A DNA stretch of 52,097 bases. It comes from an uncultured Rikenellaceae bacterium. Its GTDB lineage: Bacteria > Bacteroidota > Bacteroidia > Bacteroidales > Rikenellaceae. Below are positions 52,045 to 52,097 of the stretch, piece after piece. Position numbers and translations under genes: made by a program. Below the pieces are notes generated by a model. It ran no database searches. It was not told the DNA's origin and worked only from the letters and a program-made list of their open reading frames with translations. How positions within the stretch are numbered: position 1 is the stretch's first letter; every line of letters begins with the position of its first letter. The DNA lies in NCBI GenBank assembly GCA_910577285.1, contig CAJTLO010000004.1:1-52097 (forward strand), written 5' to 3'.

Positions 52045-52097
52045 CAAAGATACGGAAAGTCGAGTGCAAAACCGAATCGCATTCGAGTTTTGCCGAG
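52045..52097 (-). repeat. Copy of the dispersed repeat, with -7 box, at the right edge
   Basis: It shares AAAGTCGAG(T/C)GCAAAACCGAA and the inverted repeat CAAAACCGAA...TTCGAGTTTTG with the tandem units at 10.6 kb, and is cut by the window edge. On the minus strand it ends in TATCTTTG (plus-strand 52045-52052), 59 nt before the start of the nucleotidyltransferase-like gene at 51986, and is likely its promoter. Confidence 0.8.

Overview
The window is a high-GC Bacteroidota chromosome segment, most likely Alistipes or a close relative (Rikenellaceae). Four things point there. The division and cell-wall cluster is of the Bacteroidota type, with an FtsL-like protein, an FtsI carrying a PASTA domain, FtsA and FtsZ, and a GldE homologue downstream. 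Bacteroidota-style promoters (TTTG, about 19 nt, TAnnTTTG) occur in front of many genes and Shine-Dalgarno sites are weak. BACON-domain lipoproteins and ECF sigma/TonB-domain pairs are present. GC content is high for the phylum. The genus is an inference; no rRNA gene is present to test it.

Layout. 1-2.4 kb, minus strand: start of an unknown basic protein, DJ-1/PfpI protein, TPR protein, tadA. 2.5-5.4 kb, plus strand: aspS, then two tandem paralogous lipoproteins. 5.5-7.7 kb, minus strand: a pabA-pabB-pabC folate operon. 8.1-10.1 kb, minus strand: a Dps-like protein, then an ECF sigma factor overlapped by a membrane protein with a TonB C-terminal domain. 10.2-10.9 kb: a four-repeat CRISPR array without cas genes, next to about four tandem copies of a 74-bp repeat. 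11.2-14.3 kb: promoter, a 53-residue peptide gene, a 900-residue surface lipoprotein and a terminator. 15.3-31.2 kb: one long plus-strand dcw cluster (rsmH, ftsL, ftsI, murE, mraY, murD, ftsW, murG, murC, ftsQ, ftsA, ftsZ), which makes meso-DAP peptidoglycan precursors and builds the divisome. It is followed by a gldE-like gene and a 4'-phosphopantetheinyl transferase. 33.9-36.3 kb: kdsA-kdsD (Kdo for lipopolysaccharide) and ung. 36.7-37.7 kb: a second ECF sigma factor and a membrane partner. 37.9-42.7 kb, minus strand: a conserved hypothetical, a glucosaminidase/LysM protein and two BACON lipoproteins. 43-46.5 kb, plus strand: a DUF4254-like protein, a GT9 glycosyltransferase, gcvH and mdh. 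46.6-47.1 kb: a 198-bp direct duplication that includes a terminator. 47.1-52 kb, minus strand: a nucleotidyltransferase-like gene plus rmlA-rmlC-rmlD-rmlB for dTDP-L-rhamnose, preceded by another copy of the 74-bp-type repeat.

The most interesting signals are regulatory. The BACON lipoprotein gene at 42.7 kb has a run of nine G inside its signal-peptide codons. It is out of frame as written, and removing one G gives a perfect lipoprotein signal, which suggests ON/OFF phase variation (or a sequencing error). Its consensus promoter is also straddled by an 11-bp inverted repeat. The orphan CRISPR array, and the dispersed repeat that carries a TAnnTTTG box and recurs at the right edge, are the other leads.
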